Below the pieces are notes generated by a model. The model searched no databases. It was not told the DNA's origin and worked only from the letters and a program-made list of their open reading frames with translations. The position numbers and the translations under genes were made by a program. Below, in pieces: positions 1 through 11,854 of a stretch of 64,000 bases of DNA (position 1 is its first letter; each line of letters opens with the position of its first letter). Location: NCBI GenBank assembly GCA_026724425.1, contig JAIUCV010000002.1:8499001-8563000 (forward strand). Reading direction: 5' to 3'. Origin of the DNA: Erythrophleum ivorense. Its lineage: Eukaryota > Streptophyta > Magnoliopsida > Fabales > Fabaceae.

Positions 1-1
1 A

Positions 2-1924
2 GATCAGGAAATTAGATGTAACCTAAATGACTCTGACTTGACAAGGTCATTGCTCTCTGACCATGGAAAACAAGCTGTAAATACAGACTTGATAAGTGGG
101 AGCTGTTCCACTTCAAGTAAGCAACTCTGCAAAAGGGGAAAGTGTAAAAGTACAGATGCCAACTTCTCTCATGGAATTTCAAGAGCATTCTGGCCTCATT
201 GGGTATATCGTATGTTTGACTCCTATTGCCTTGCACAGAGGGCAGCAGGTAGTTTTGTTTTACTTTTAACTCTTAACCAGACACTCCTTGCATGCATTAG
301 AATTTTTAGTTTTTACAGTATTATGGATATTATTGGATAAAATAAGCCTTGCTTTTCTTTTCTACATTCTGGTTAGTATAATTTTAAATTTTTAACACAG
401 ATCTCATTGGAGAATTATTTTCAAGAAGTTGCTTATGTTTCCCAAATGCATGCATGTGGAACATTTTTGCTGAAACCACAAGTATAATACTGAATATTTG
501 AGGGTTTCTCGTCTAGGTTCATGTACGGTGGTCATTTATCTATGCCTTTGTCCATATCTTAATTTGGTTTCGGATGACTTTTTATTAAGATTGACTCTCA
601 GCTGGTTGGGTTGGGTGGGGATTGGGATAAAGGTCCTAGGATCAACTCATGGTTTTAAGGTATCAAAAAAAAAAAAAAATTAGAATATCTAGAAATACGT
701 TTTGTCATTTGTAGAACAACTTTAATTGAAAGTTATAGTATTAGCTCCTCTAAAATGAAGATTCAGATTAAATAAAGCAGAATTGGTTTATTTCTAAAAT
801 TTGGTTTATTGTATAACAGTCTAAATGTGTTATTCTCAGAATAACAACTAACGCTCATGTTGATAATTTGTAGATTTGTGGAGGAATGTAGTTGGGGCAC
901 CAAGCATGGATGGTCTTGTGAAGAAGCCTGATGTTTTATCGTTTTATATTGCCAGTAAGATACCTGTGTCTGAATCTACAAGGCAGGAGCTTTTGGAGAT
1001 TGATGTCATCTCATATAGATTGCGTAGGGAGATTGAATTACTAGAGAGTGTTAATCTTGTTCGATGTAAAAACTGCCAGGTAAGCATTATCACATTGAAG
1101 CCTCACTGTTTGTTGTGTACTTGTTTGTGTGAACAAAATATTGCTTGTGTTCAAGATAAATCGTAATTCCAATACAGACAATTTCTCAACTGGGATTTTT
1201 TTCCCCCCATCAAATGCAGAGAGCAGTATACTATTTTTTGAATCTCCCTTTAATATTTGCAGACTATAATTGCAAGGCGAAGTGATATGTTGGTGATGTC
1301 TAGTGAGGGTCCTCTTGGTGCTTTTGTGAATCCGGGTGGTTACGTGCATGAGATTATGACTCTGCACAAAGCAAGTGGCTTGGCGCTTTCTGGGCGAGCA
1401 TTCACAGAGTACAGTTGGTTTCCTGGGTAAGTTGTTAGTCTATTTTCTTTCCCTGAGGCTGTAATGAAGATGTCAACTTATTTATTTATCTCCGCCTTTA
1501 TACTCTTCTTCCTCTTCTGAAAAATGATTTATTTTTTCTCTTGAACTGTGGATATGACGTTGATTGTCCAAATTATTGATGCCGATTCTTCATGGCCATT
1601 TTGAAAATTGTCATTAATAATTAAGTTCTGCCAATTGATTAAAAGAATATTCACATGTTTACTATTGTCCATTTTATATGCTGATTTCTTGAGTAGTTGC
1701 TTTTATGTGATGGTATTAGTACTCGTAAGCACCTTTTAATGGCTTTGTTTTACAGGAAGCTAATGGGGTAATTTGCTACTTTTTACAGGTATGCATGGAC
1801 AGTCGCCAACTGTGCTACTTGTGAAACCCAAATGGGGTGGCTTTTTACAGCAACGAACAGAAAACTGAAACCCAGATCATTTTGGGGGATACGCAGTTGT
1901 CAAGTTGCAGAAGAGATGCGCTAA
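2..1924 (+). CDS. CRBN: Cereblon-like protein (LON/CULT), 3' part of gene
   Basis: Plant homologue of cereblon, the substrate receptor of CUL4-DDB1 E3 ligases. The gene enters from the left edge, so the N-terminus is missing. Exons by splice sites and phase: (2)-248, 874-1079, 1263-1426, 1789-1924, ending in TAA. The first two exons match the helical end of the LON region (FWPHWVYRMFDSYCLAQRA). The rest is the CULT (thalidomide-binding) domain. Its four zinc cysteines are visible as CKNC at the end of exon 2 and CATC in exon 4. The three cage tryptophans are present in YSWFPGYAW and MGWLFTA. Relative to human CRBN as I recall it, the loop reads VNPGGY instead of VNPHGY, and EYSW replaces EHSW. 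An in-frame stop follows FWGIRSCQVAEEMR. It is convergent with the malic enzyme gene. Family assignment is secure; the upstream part lies outside the window. Confidence 0.9.
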
Positions 1925-3890
1925 AACTGTGTTTAATCTGCATACATTCATCTGTGTTCAGTTTAAAGTACTGCCCCATGTTCATCCAGCCCTGTGCGAT
2001 GTGTATGGATATGTATATAATGCTTGCGTTAAAGTAACACATGATGACTATATATATATATATATATATTTGGTAGCCGATTTCTTACGTTCCATCTGTA
2101 GAGGACGTTATATCCTTCTGGATCTGATTCTTGTCTGTTAAGCAATGACTTACTTATTCTAGTTCCTGGGAAAACACGGGGTTGTGCCTACAAGATCTGT
2201 CAGTTCTGTGAGCTTCACGTATCAATTGCTGCTGCATGTTGTGGGCTTGGAGATTAGCTGTCTCCTTTTTGTTATCGTCTGCCCCACATCTACAAGCTTG
2301 AATTGGGCATAAATCAGTCATAGACAGCGTTTCATGTAAAGGGATTCATCACACGACAAGTACTAACCATATTGGGCGGGAGCATGATTCCGGTCTACGG
2401 AGATGTATGAGAGGACTTGTTCTTCAAGTTCTGCAGGAACGTGGGATTTGATTTGATTATTTCAAATTTTAATGCAGTAGGAGGAGTAATATTTAACTCA
2501 AAAAAAAAAAATTCTTATACTACTATTTGTTACATTTGTCACTTGTGCATGATCTTATATAATTGCATAATATGGCTGGGTTATCATAAATTATTATTAT
2601 TTAAATTTGTTTACTTGTCATTTGTGTATGAACATTCCTTGAATAGTGTTAAGAGTTTGTGTTGATGGTTATTACTTCCAAATCGATTTTTTGATGTTTA
2701 GGCTGTAGGTGGATCTTTCTTTTTCTCTTGATAGACTGTACTGCCAAATTGATCTAAACATTAAGAGTACCAATTAACAAGTGTAGGTGTAAGAGTGAAG
2801 ATATTTTGAACTTGTCATTGGATGCTCTGATCATTAGTGTGAGTAGCCTGTTATTATTTTGAAAAAAATTAATTCAAGGATCTTAAGTTGATAAAACTGA
2901 TAATCAAAGACCTATTTATAACTTCTTACAACTTAATCTTTTAAAAGTTATAACTAAATATTTTTAGAATTATGATCAAGTTGTTTTAAAAATAATTTTT
3001 CTAAACTTAAAAGGTTTCTGAAATTTTGCCTATTATTTTCTCTATCAATAAAACAAAGTTTTTTTACATGTGGATCTACTTAATTATTTGAGGATGACAG
3101 GTTTGCAAATTCGCAAATTGACGTGACAGGTGATCTTCACAGTAACAAAAAGATGATTCTTTTGGCTGCCTCCCGAAATTGCTATAAATCTTGATGACGT
3201 TTTTTTTTCCTTTTCGTTTTCGTGATAACTTTTAATTGGGTTTATACAGGGATTATATGTTCCGATTATAATCTCAAGTCTCATTCCTTATTCGAAGAAC
3301 TGTATGCCCTTCAACTCTATGAAAATTATTTTTGTGGGTTAATTTCACACCATCATGTTTACCGGTCCATTTGATATATAAAAAGTTAGATTAAAAAAAA
3401 GAAAAAGATAATTTTATAAATAAAAAATATCTATAATATGCTTATTTTTAATAATTAAATAATAATTAATAAATAATAATTAATAAATAATATTAAATAA
3501 TAATTATAAAAATAAAATTATAATTCTTCCTAACTTTCATTCTGCATTTCCTTTTCTATAGGCATACCAAACATGTCGTAAGCCTTCATATTTTGCATTT
3601 TCTTTTCATTCAATTGCCACTTTTTGTCTATTTCATTCTCTCTCAAATCATGATATATTTAAAGCAGACGGCCCACAAAAGCAAAACTTTATTTGGTCAT
3701 GAGAAAAAAAAAAAATCTGATAATAATATTTTATTCTTATGAAGACTGAAAATTTTGATAGAATTGATAATTTTTTTAAAGGGGAGAGTTTGGTGAAATT
3801 ATGTTAGGCATAAATGCCTGGTACTACACTCAAATGTAAATCACTTAGAGAGAAACTCGTAGATACTGCAGATTACATAATTCAAAAATC
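1925..3890. other. Intergenic region between convergent CRBN and malic enzyme genes
   Basis: Holds the 3' UTRs of both flanking genes. There is a (TA)n microsatellite at 2049-2069 and strongly AT-rich DNA from about 2860 to 3780, including TAATAAT-type runs near 3450-3510. No coding region was recognised. Confidence 0.6.
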
Positions 3891-6800
3891 TCAACGATAG
3901 CTTCGGTCGACTGGGCTATACATGGAGCTTTCTGCATAACTGACAAGATCCTTTGGTCGAGGTAGATGAGAAGCCAGACCTGTACAGCAAACAGAGAAGG
4001 CCAACATTAAGAAGAAAAAAAAAAATTCATAGACCAACATTGTATGAACTGAACACAGCGGATGAAACTAACCTAGCTCATATGCCTTGGCTGCGACGTT
4101 AGCAGCAATGTGGGCTGATATCTTTCTGATATTACAGAATGGCGGATAAATCAGTCCCTTATCAAAATTATCCTCTGCTACTTGTGCAGCCAAAGCTTCC
4201 GCTGTGTCAAAAGATGTAATGGCTAGTTCATAGACTTGGCCCTCATACCAGAGAACATATAAAAACAGAAGCATACAAGAAAGAAACTGGGGAAAAAAAA
4301 AGAAGAAGGTGTAAGCAGAGGACAGGAAGGAGGTCTTGTTCTGCATTAGTTATGTTCTTCATTTTCCCTCTACATGGCATTTTATCATAATTATCTAATC
4401 TAGTACTGTTTCCTCTAACTTTACGACTTCGTTGTTTTTGACTCACCATGATGATGAGCACGTATCGTCGTGAGGTTTTCACCAGATGGGCATGCAAGTT
4501 AGTTTTTAATAATCCTTTCTTAGACATTGGTTTGTTGATTTCATATTCTCCAGTTTTGTCATCTTACAGTTCCAATGCACAATAACCATTGGAGCAAACA
4601 TATGCATGTATATTATCATATTTTAATCCTGTAATTTTCAGACACTTACAGGCTGCCAAGAGCATCTCATCACGCACACGGATTGCTCCAGAGACGATCA
4701 AACCCAAACCCAAACCAGGAAATATGTAAGCATTGTTGGCCTGAATCGCATCATCCGAAGAAAGTAAGCCACTAATTTGGTTAGGTATGCATGTTGGATA
4801 ACAATATAATTAATTGGTGAGTATTGGACAAAACCTGTCCGGGCACAAAAACTCTTCCTTCATATTCAACAGGATCAAATGGGCTTCCACTTGCAAAGAT
4901 TGCTCGACCCTTGAAATCGAAGATGAATAGCATGGTAGATAAGTGCTCTGCTTCTTTATCTGTTCTTGTATTAATCCACAAGATGATAATGAAAATTTAC
5001 CTTGCTCCATGTATAAGCTTCTTCAGCTGTGCACTCAGATTGTGAAGTTGGATTGGAGAGAGCAAGAATGAGTGGTTTCTGCATGCCAATAAATATCATC
5101 TACTGCATTAGTGATAGAATTTTCTAATTGGGGAATTAATATAATATTAGAGAAAGCGTGAAAGAACCTCATTCATGGATGTCATGGTTTCAACCACCTC
5201 CTTTGTAAATGTTTTCCCTACTCCAGATGATCCTATTAATACTGTTGGTTTGATTGCCTGACAAAGAGAATTGTTACATGATTTGTATGGGAAAGAAAAA
5301 TGAAGGTTAACAGATATTGTATGAGACACTTTACTGACCTTGACAGCATCGAGAAGTCCCTTTACAGGTTCATGGTCATGGGCCCAAGGCTTTTTGAAGT
5401 GCTGAAGTGATTCCATACGAGACCTAACAATCAGTCCCTAGAACAGAGTAGGCTTGTTATGACAGGTTAGAGGAAAAGCAAATCCAGAAACCAAACAAGA
5501 ACATGATGTTTTCATTTACCTTGGAGTCCACAAGCCAGATCTTCTTGCGGGTTTCTCGCAATGGAGCTTTTGTCTGGCCAACAATATCATGTTCAGAAAT
5601 ATGAAAAAGTCCTTAGCTAAAGGAAATGAAGACCAAGTTAATAATACCTGCTTTGAAATCTCAAGAGCTATCAGCTCTGCTATACCAGTTCCGGCCTTTA
5701 ACAACCAGAAGATAAAAGTGAAAATGACATTCCTACCACGGAAAGTTTCAAATATATATGATTGTAACAAGTGCAAATAAGTCATTCTATGGCCCTAACC
5801 TCTCCAGCACCAAGGAATAGGAAGGTATGATCAGCCAAGGTTCCTCCGACTAGTTTCAGGGAAGCAAGCAGCCCTGCTAATACCACGGATGCTGTACCCT
5901 GAGATACAACCAAACAAGAATAGAGTCAGAAACTCAAATTAAAAAACAGGGTCAAAAGCTTTCAAGAGTGCTACCTGTATATCATCATTAAAAACTAGAT
6001 GAGATCAGCTGTATTTTTCCAGCAGATTGAATGCATTATGATTTGCGAAATCTTCGAACTGAGAAAGAATAATCAAAAATTGAGAAAACAGGAGAATGAT
6101 GTGAAGAAATAAAACTCGTGTAGAATTTTGGATCTGATGTATATAACCTGTACTAGGACTTTCTCTCCATAGTTCTGCTTCACTGCATGCATGAACTCAT
6201 CTAGAAGCTCCTCATATTCCTAAACATAATAAACGAATGTCAAATTAACAGTACGGAAATTTCATACTCCATAAACACCCCCCCCCCCCCCACAAAAAAG
6301 AAAAAAAGGAATTGTGCAATAGACCTTCCCAGTTGCTCGCTTCTGTCTAAGCCCAATGTAAAACTCATCGTTGAGCAAGTTTTCATTGTTTGTGCCAACA
6401 TCAATGCTTATAGGCAAGCACTGCAAATCACGGATGCAGATTGCAGTTCACTAATAGATAAGTTATTTGCAAGAGAAAGGGAAAAGGGGATTTAGTAGTC
6501 CTTACCGCTGAGGGAGGAACACCTCCTAATGCTGTATAAAGAGAAAGTTTCCCAACAGGAATCCCCATTCCCTAACACAATTCATAAACCAATAAAGTCC
6601 CAAAAAAAAAAAAAAAATTGCCTGCAACTGTAATGCAGAAATAGGGACCCACGCTAGGGTTACCTGGAAACCAAGATCTCCAAGTCCCAATATACGCTCA
6701 CCATCAGTCACAACAATAACTTGAATGCTCTTTTCTGGCCAGTTTTTCAGTACTCCAAGAATTTTGCCCCTGCACCTCAATTCCTCAATATTTTCTCAAA

Positions 6801-7733
6801 TTATTGCTAAGTGAAAAACAAAAAGTGGGAGTGCAATGAAAAAACATACTTTTCCTTTAAACTGATATAGAGACCCTGAGGACGCCTAAATATGCTTCCG
6901 TATTTCTGGCAGGCTTCTCCAACGGTTGGAGTGTAAACAATAGGAAGCAGTTCCTCAACGTTATCGATCAAAAGCTTGTAAAACAGCTTTTCATTCCTCT
7001 CCTGTTAATACAGAAACGCCAGAGACTGTCAGAAATGGCTCAGTAAGTAGTTGAAGTGCTTGAAGTGAGCAAGTACCTGAAGATCCATCATGGCCATGTA
7101 TCTATGAAGGGGGACCTCATACTGGCGAAGATTGTGCATCAACCTCTTTTCCTGAAGCTCCAGAGTGAAAACAGCTGGAGGCAAAAGGCCACGCAAGTAA
7201 TGAGCATCTCTTTCTTTCTCTGTGAAGGCTAGTCCTTTGTTGTAGCGTGGATCTCGCAGCAAAGTGGAGCCACTGTAACGCAAATTACTTTATTAGCGCA
7301 TATTCTCTCATGTAAGTGCTTGAGTTAAGGACATGGGCAAAGTATGTTGCCAATAGTCAGGCTTCTCAGTCAATGGAAATGTCACAGATTTGATCCAAGT
7401 TAACTAAGCACAAAATTGGTAGAAAATTAGAAATTGGCCAAGACCTTTGAAGCCCACAAATATGAAGATCAAATAGACAAAATAACTAAAATATTCATAG
7501 ATGGAAGAAAGTGCAGAATTCGCTTATTTTGTATTTGCACATGTCATGTAGAGAGACTAAAAGCGAACTCCATCAGATTAGGCATCAATGCAGCCTCACC
7601 TGGCCACTGAGAAGACCCAGGGAGTTATAAGCTGACCCTCTGTGGCACTATCCTCGCCGTACAGATCCCTAACACTCCCTCCGGCACCTTTCATACAACT
7701 CAGGCCATTCTCTGAGACGTCACCGTTCCTCAT
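3891..7733 (-). CDS. NADP-ME: NADP-dependent malic enzyme, interrupted by an in-frame stop
   Basis: Oxidative decarboxylation of malate to pyruvate, CO2 and NADPH. The lack of an obvious transit peptide suggests the cytosolic type. Eighteen coding exons: 7600-7733, 7077-7272, 6850-7001, 6664-6769, 6506-6571, 6325-6420, 6148-6219, 5975-6058, 5800-5898, 5648-5695, 5520-5573, 5339-5437, 5168-5257, 5001-5078, 4835-4909, 4650-4740, 4073-4201, 3891-3979. They join in phase to 586 codons, a normal length. Visible motifs are VYTPTVGEACQ (catalytic Tyr about 133), GMGIPVGKL (Lys about 204), FEDF and FNDDIQ (metal ligands about 276, 277 and 300), and GAGEAGTGIAE (nucleotide binding, about 332-342). The last residues are PVDRSYR. 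Exon 8 carries TGA (plus-strand 6005-6007) at codon 292, where relatives have Ser or Thr. Read literally, the product stops before the metal and NADP sites. All other exons and splice sites look intact, so the change is either recent or a base error. Confidence 0.9.
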
Positions 7734-8420
7734 CTTCAATGTGCTTACCACAGTCCGCCACTCTCTGCAAGCAACTAAGACTCTACAAATGCGAATACAA
7801 AACAGAGATGTTCACTTTTTACAACTTTCTCTCAAAAGAAAAACCTTCCTGAAGGCGGAAAGTGATCTGTTAAGACTTTAAGCTTTCTGGTTTTTCGTCA
7901 AAGTCTTATAGACATGACCATTAACAAGAGGAATATGGGTGTACCAAAATACTGCATGTGTGGCTTGCCTATGCAACGACATCATGTTGGTGGAACGTGG
8001 AAGAATTGAGTTTGGATCCTCGGAAAGTGTCTTTTATAAAAAAAGTGAAAAAAAGAAAAAAAAAGAAAAGAACTAAGTTTTATATAGTCAAGCTTCACAC
8101 TTCAAAAAATCTAAAACTCAACAGAGTTTCAGATTCTCCCCGTTTCATTATAGTCAATCTTTCACTGTTAATTGCTATGCGGATTTTTTAAGAAACGGGG
8201 CCAATGGCCGAAAGCTTCTATTTTTATCTCTTTCCCATGTTGGCAATGCCTTTCCTGTGGGTACTTCTTTTATTTTTTTCAGTTTCTTCTTATCGTAACA
8301 GTGATGCTTTACTGTTGCACAATTATTAACAGATGCTAGCTAATTTACATTAGGGGCTCATAATTACTTACTTAAATCATAGAAGCTTCGCTTAAAATGG
8401 AAGGATTAAGTATCGACCCT
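7734..8420 (-). promoter_or_regulatory. Upstream region of the malic enzyme gene (copy 1 of a duplicated segment)
   Basis: Immediate 5' flank of the malic enzyme start codon, presumably 5' UTR and promoter. Much of it aligns by eye with about 13640-14110. Shared words include gacatcatgttggtgg (7978-7993), tatagtcaatct, atctctttcccat and atgctagct. It is one of two copies of the same ancestral promoter segment. I could not assign a TATA box with confidence. Confidence 0.5.
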
Positions 8421-9707
8421 TGAAGGCCAAGAATTTTGTTTTAATCTTTTTTTTTTCTCTTTGAAAGATGGATTGATGATGAAAACTACCTAAAGTTAGT
8501 GTACATCATTCACCACAACATCATTCACCACATTGAGAAGATACAATCGTTGCGATTCGTAGACTTAAATGTATTTTATTGTATTATTCTACTAAGTTAG
8601 ATTCAAGGGTTACCTGAAGAGTATATACTCGAGTCTGTTAATATATTGGAAACTGGAAGCGAGCCATGATAGCTGCAAGATATATACGTTAATTAGGATG
8701 GATTTCATAATTATAAGAATTTTTTCTCTATATATCTACTTTGAGAATATTACATGAAATTTTTCCGAAAATAGTCGTATTGGAAGATACTTGCAATAAT
8801 ATGTAGGCTAAATTATACTACTTTTTTAAAAGATTACACACATGCAGTTCTTTTATATTGTTTCAAAAATTAAACCAAGTCTTAATTTTGTAATACGTGC
8901 GTATACGTCTCCAATAAGCTTTTAGCAGATGAAAATTAAAATATAAATATTTGCCAAAAAAATTACAATATAAATAAGGTTAAAGTCATTTTTCCCAATA
9001 GGTTGTATAGGTCACTATAATTTAAACCAATATAGATGGAAAATTAGGATGAACTATTATAGTAAGTTCTGAAATAAAACTACTCAGAATAATTAAAAAT
9101 ATATATATAATCTCAAAATATAGTTGCACAAGAAATGTCTGGCATTGTTAATCATTCTTAAAATGAAGTTGTTGAAACATGCATAGTGCATGGATTAAAG
9201 TATTAAACCAACATAGAATGAAGATGTGGTTGATTTTAGAATCAAAGAAATAAATATTAAAACATAATACGGTGCCCTCTTGTCGCGTTTGAAATCAACC
9301 CCTCAAGGGAAAGAATTTTAAGTTTTACATTGAAAAAATAGGTATAGGTAAATATTTAAATAGTAATGTCTAAGTAGTTCTCGTATTAAGTGATTTTTTA
9401 TTAGAATTTGATTTTTAATAATAGTAACAATAAGAAGACGGCAAGGGCCCATGGCTGCTGCGGCAATAAATTGTAGTGTTATTGTCCTTGTAGTAGTCGT
9501 CAAGGAAGGGAGGGGCTACTGGAGGATTAATAGCACCAAGGGACCATTATTTCAATATAAATGCTAAAACTCTTAATACAGGAAAGAGATTGAATGATAC
9601 ATAAATGAGAATTAATGTTATAGATGGGAAATTAAATGTTCTGCAAATTGGATGAAAATTTCTTGAAGATATATAGTCTTTATAGAAAAAAAAAAAGTAT
9701 TATTTAT

Positions 9708-9830
9708 TGCCTGCATCGTGGTCCATGCATATCATGCTTGTAAGAGCATTCGTAGAACGCAAGAATCCACCAATATCCTCCATTGTCTGCCCGTGCCACT
9801 TGAAAACAGATAATCAAGTACATGAAATGT
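9708..9830. repeat. Dispersed direct repeat, copy 1
   Basis: Matches 17003-17130 in the same orientation with scattered substitutions. Shared words include gcatcgtgg, catgcata, cctc(c/t)attgtctcc-like and gccacttg, followed by a taagtacat-like tail. No coding potential is evident. It may belong to the larger duplication that also copied the malic enzyme promoter, or to a dispersed repeat family. Confidence 0.6.
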
Positions 9831-11405
9831 CATCATATCTACGTCCAAACACACAGATATTGGGTTTGGAATGCGCAAAATACTCAGTTTATATATGATT
9901 TTTTATAAAATTTATTTGCATGGATTTCAGTATAAAAATTTGTATGAGTGTTTTAAAAATCAAGATTTAGATAGTACGATACCTATCCTTACTTTAAACT
10001 TATCGTGTGTGTATATGCACATATATATATATATATATATAATATTATAAAAAAATATTATCTAAATACTATTTTATGGGTTTTTAATTATATTAATAAT
10101 TATTTAAAATATTTTATTATTTGTTGTGATTTTATATGAATAGATTTTATATAAATGAGTCTTAACTTAAAAAACAAAAAAAAAATCCTTATTCATTTTA
10201 AATTTTTTTTACATAATTGGATTGGAGGAATATATACAAATAAAATATTTTTTACCTACAAAATATGAATTTAAGGATAAGGACTATAATACTTTACTCA
10301 TAATCACAACTAACTAGAATAGATCATTAGGCTATGTTGAGAATAAATTTAAAAATTATATTTAGAATTATAGTTTTAAGAGTTAATTACTTGATCTTTT
10401 GTTGAAAGGTACTTAAATTACAAGTTCTTCTCTATTATTGAAAAATTGCATTCCATTTTCCAAAATCAAAATTTTTGCTATGTAAAAAAAAAAACTATAA
10501 TTATACATATTTTGACCAAAATTATCTTATATTTATTATTCATATAATATAAAAAGTATTAAATGTATATTTAACTAATATAAAATAATAACTTTTTAAA
10601 ATTTAAAGTAAGTTAAATTTATATATTACATAAAAATATAAAAGGTTTATTATTATAAATATCTTGTCATGTAAATCCTGTGTAATAATACGGGAATATA
10701 AGACTAGTGTATAGTATTCATACAGAATAAATAATATCAAAATAAACATTTTAAAATTATATTTTTAATAAAATAAATTAATATTATTTTTAAAATTATT
10801 TTAATTACTTTTAAATTTTAAGAGAAATTTGTGAATTTTTTATAAGAGAGGATTGTATAATTTAAAAGTGAAATTAACTTATACTAGTTTTAATTATAAT
10901 TAGGTTTTGTAGGGAAAATTTAAAAATGTCTTGTGACTTCCACAAAAAAAAAATATTCTAAAAAAAAAGAAAAATAGGATATAAACAGTATTTATATAAA
11001 CATAATGTAAAAATAATGTCCTGTCACACCAAAATCACACTACTCGTTGGCCTAAGCTTTCACGGGTTATATATATATATATATATATACACACACCGAA
11101 ACTTATTATTATTGATATCAACAATTTTTTGTTAAAATTAATGATAATAAATTTTAAAATAATAATAAATTATAATAAATAATTTTAATTTTGTATCCTT
11201 AGATATAACTCTCCCGCAAAACAAAACAAAACAAACAGGAAACCAAGAAAAAAAAACAGGAACAGAAAACAGACTCACAAAATCAACCTGTACTCCGCAA
11301 AGAGCCATCTCCAAAACTTTCCTCACAGCAATAGAGCTTTAACATTAACACAAAAGCTATCAAATACTTTACCTTCACGGTCTCGACAGAGAAACAACCT
11401 TGCCA

Positions 11406-11648
11406 TCATTCTCTATCAACCACAACCCTCCAGAAAGGTCCAAGGAAAATTTCTGCAGCATAAGCCGTGAAGATTGGGTTGGCAGGGGTATTCTGAAACA
11501 CTATTTTCGCTTCTAAATGTACATCGGGAAGCATATTAAATAACCAGTCCTCAAATGTGATTTGCATTCCCTTCACTCTCAAAGACAAGCCAGAACAAAA
11601 CAACACACACTGTTGAGACCAGTAACTTGATAAAAGCAAATGCAGCAC
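11406..11648 (-). other. Unassigned exon-like open reading frame
   Basis: Eighty codons, less AT-rich than the flanks, lying between 3.4 kb of AT-rich DNA and the LRR gene. The peptide includes ITFEDWLFNMLPDVHLEAK and IFTAYAAEIFLGPFW and resembles no family I recognise. It could be the 3' end of a decayed gene, part of the LRR gene's 3' transcribed region, or chance. No function is proposed. Confidence 0.2.
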
Positions 11649-11854
11649 TGATAAATTGAACGTTAAGCCGAAGGATCACATCTTTCCTCTGAATAAAGCC
11701 TCTCTGGTAAGTAGGAAGTTGAAATCTATAGCGTCTCCTGTGACTGTGAGGCCATTTATTTATGTATTTTCTTCACTTCATAATCATAAATATGATTAAT
11801 AAATTTCTAAAAAAAAAAAAACTTATATATATATAGGCTCTTCACAGGCTCCTG

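Larger units (their letters stand above)
8421..11854. other. AT-rich intergenic DNA
   Basis: No recognised gene. It contains (AT)n microsatellites at 10021-10041 and 11069-11089, the second followed by a short (CA)n. A 120 bp segment at 9708-9830 recurs at about 17003-17130. A short open stretch at 11406-11648 (minus strand) is listed separately. Most of 9860-11040 is extremely AT-rich, with no sign of coding. Confidence 0.6.
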
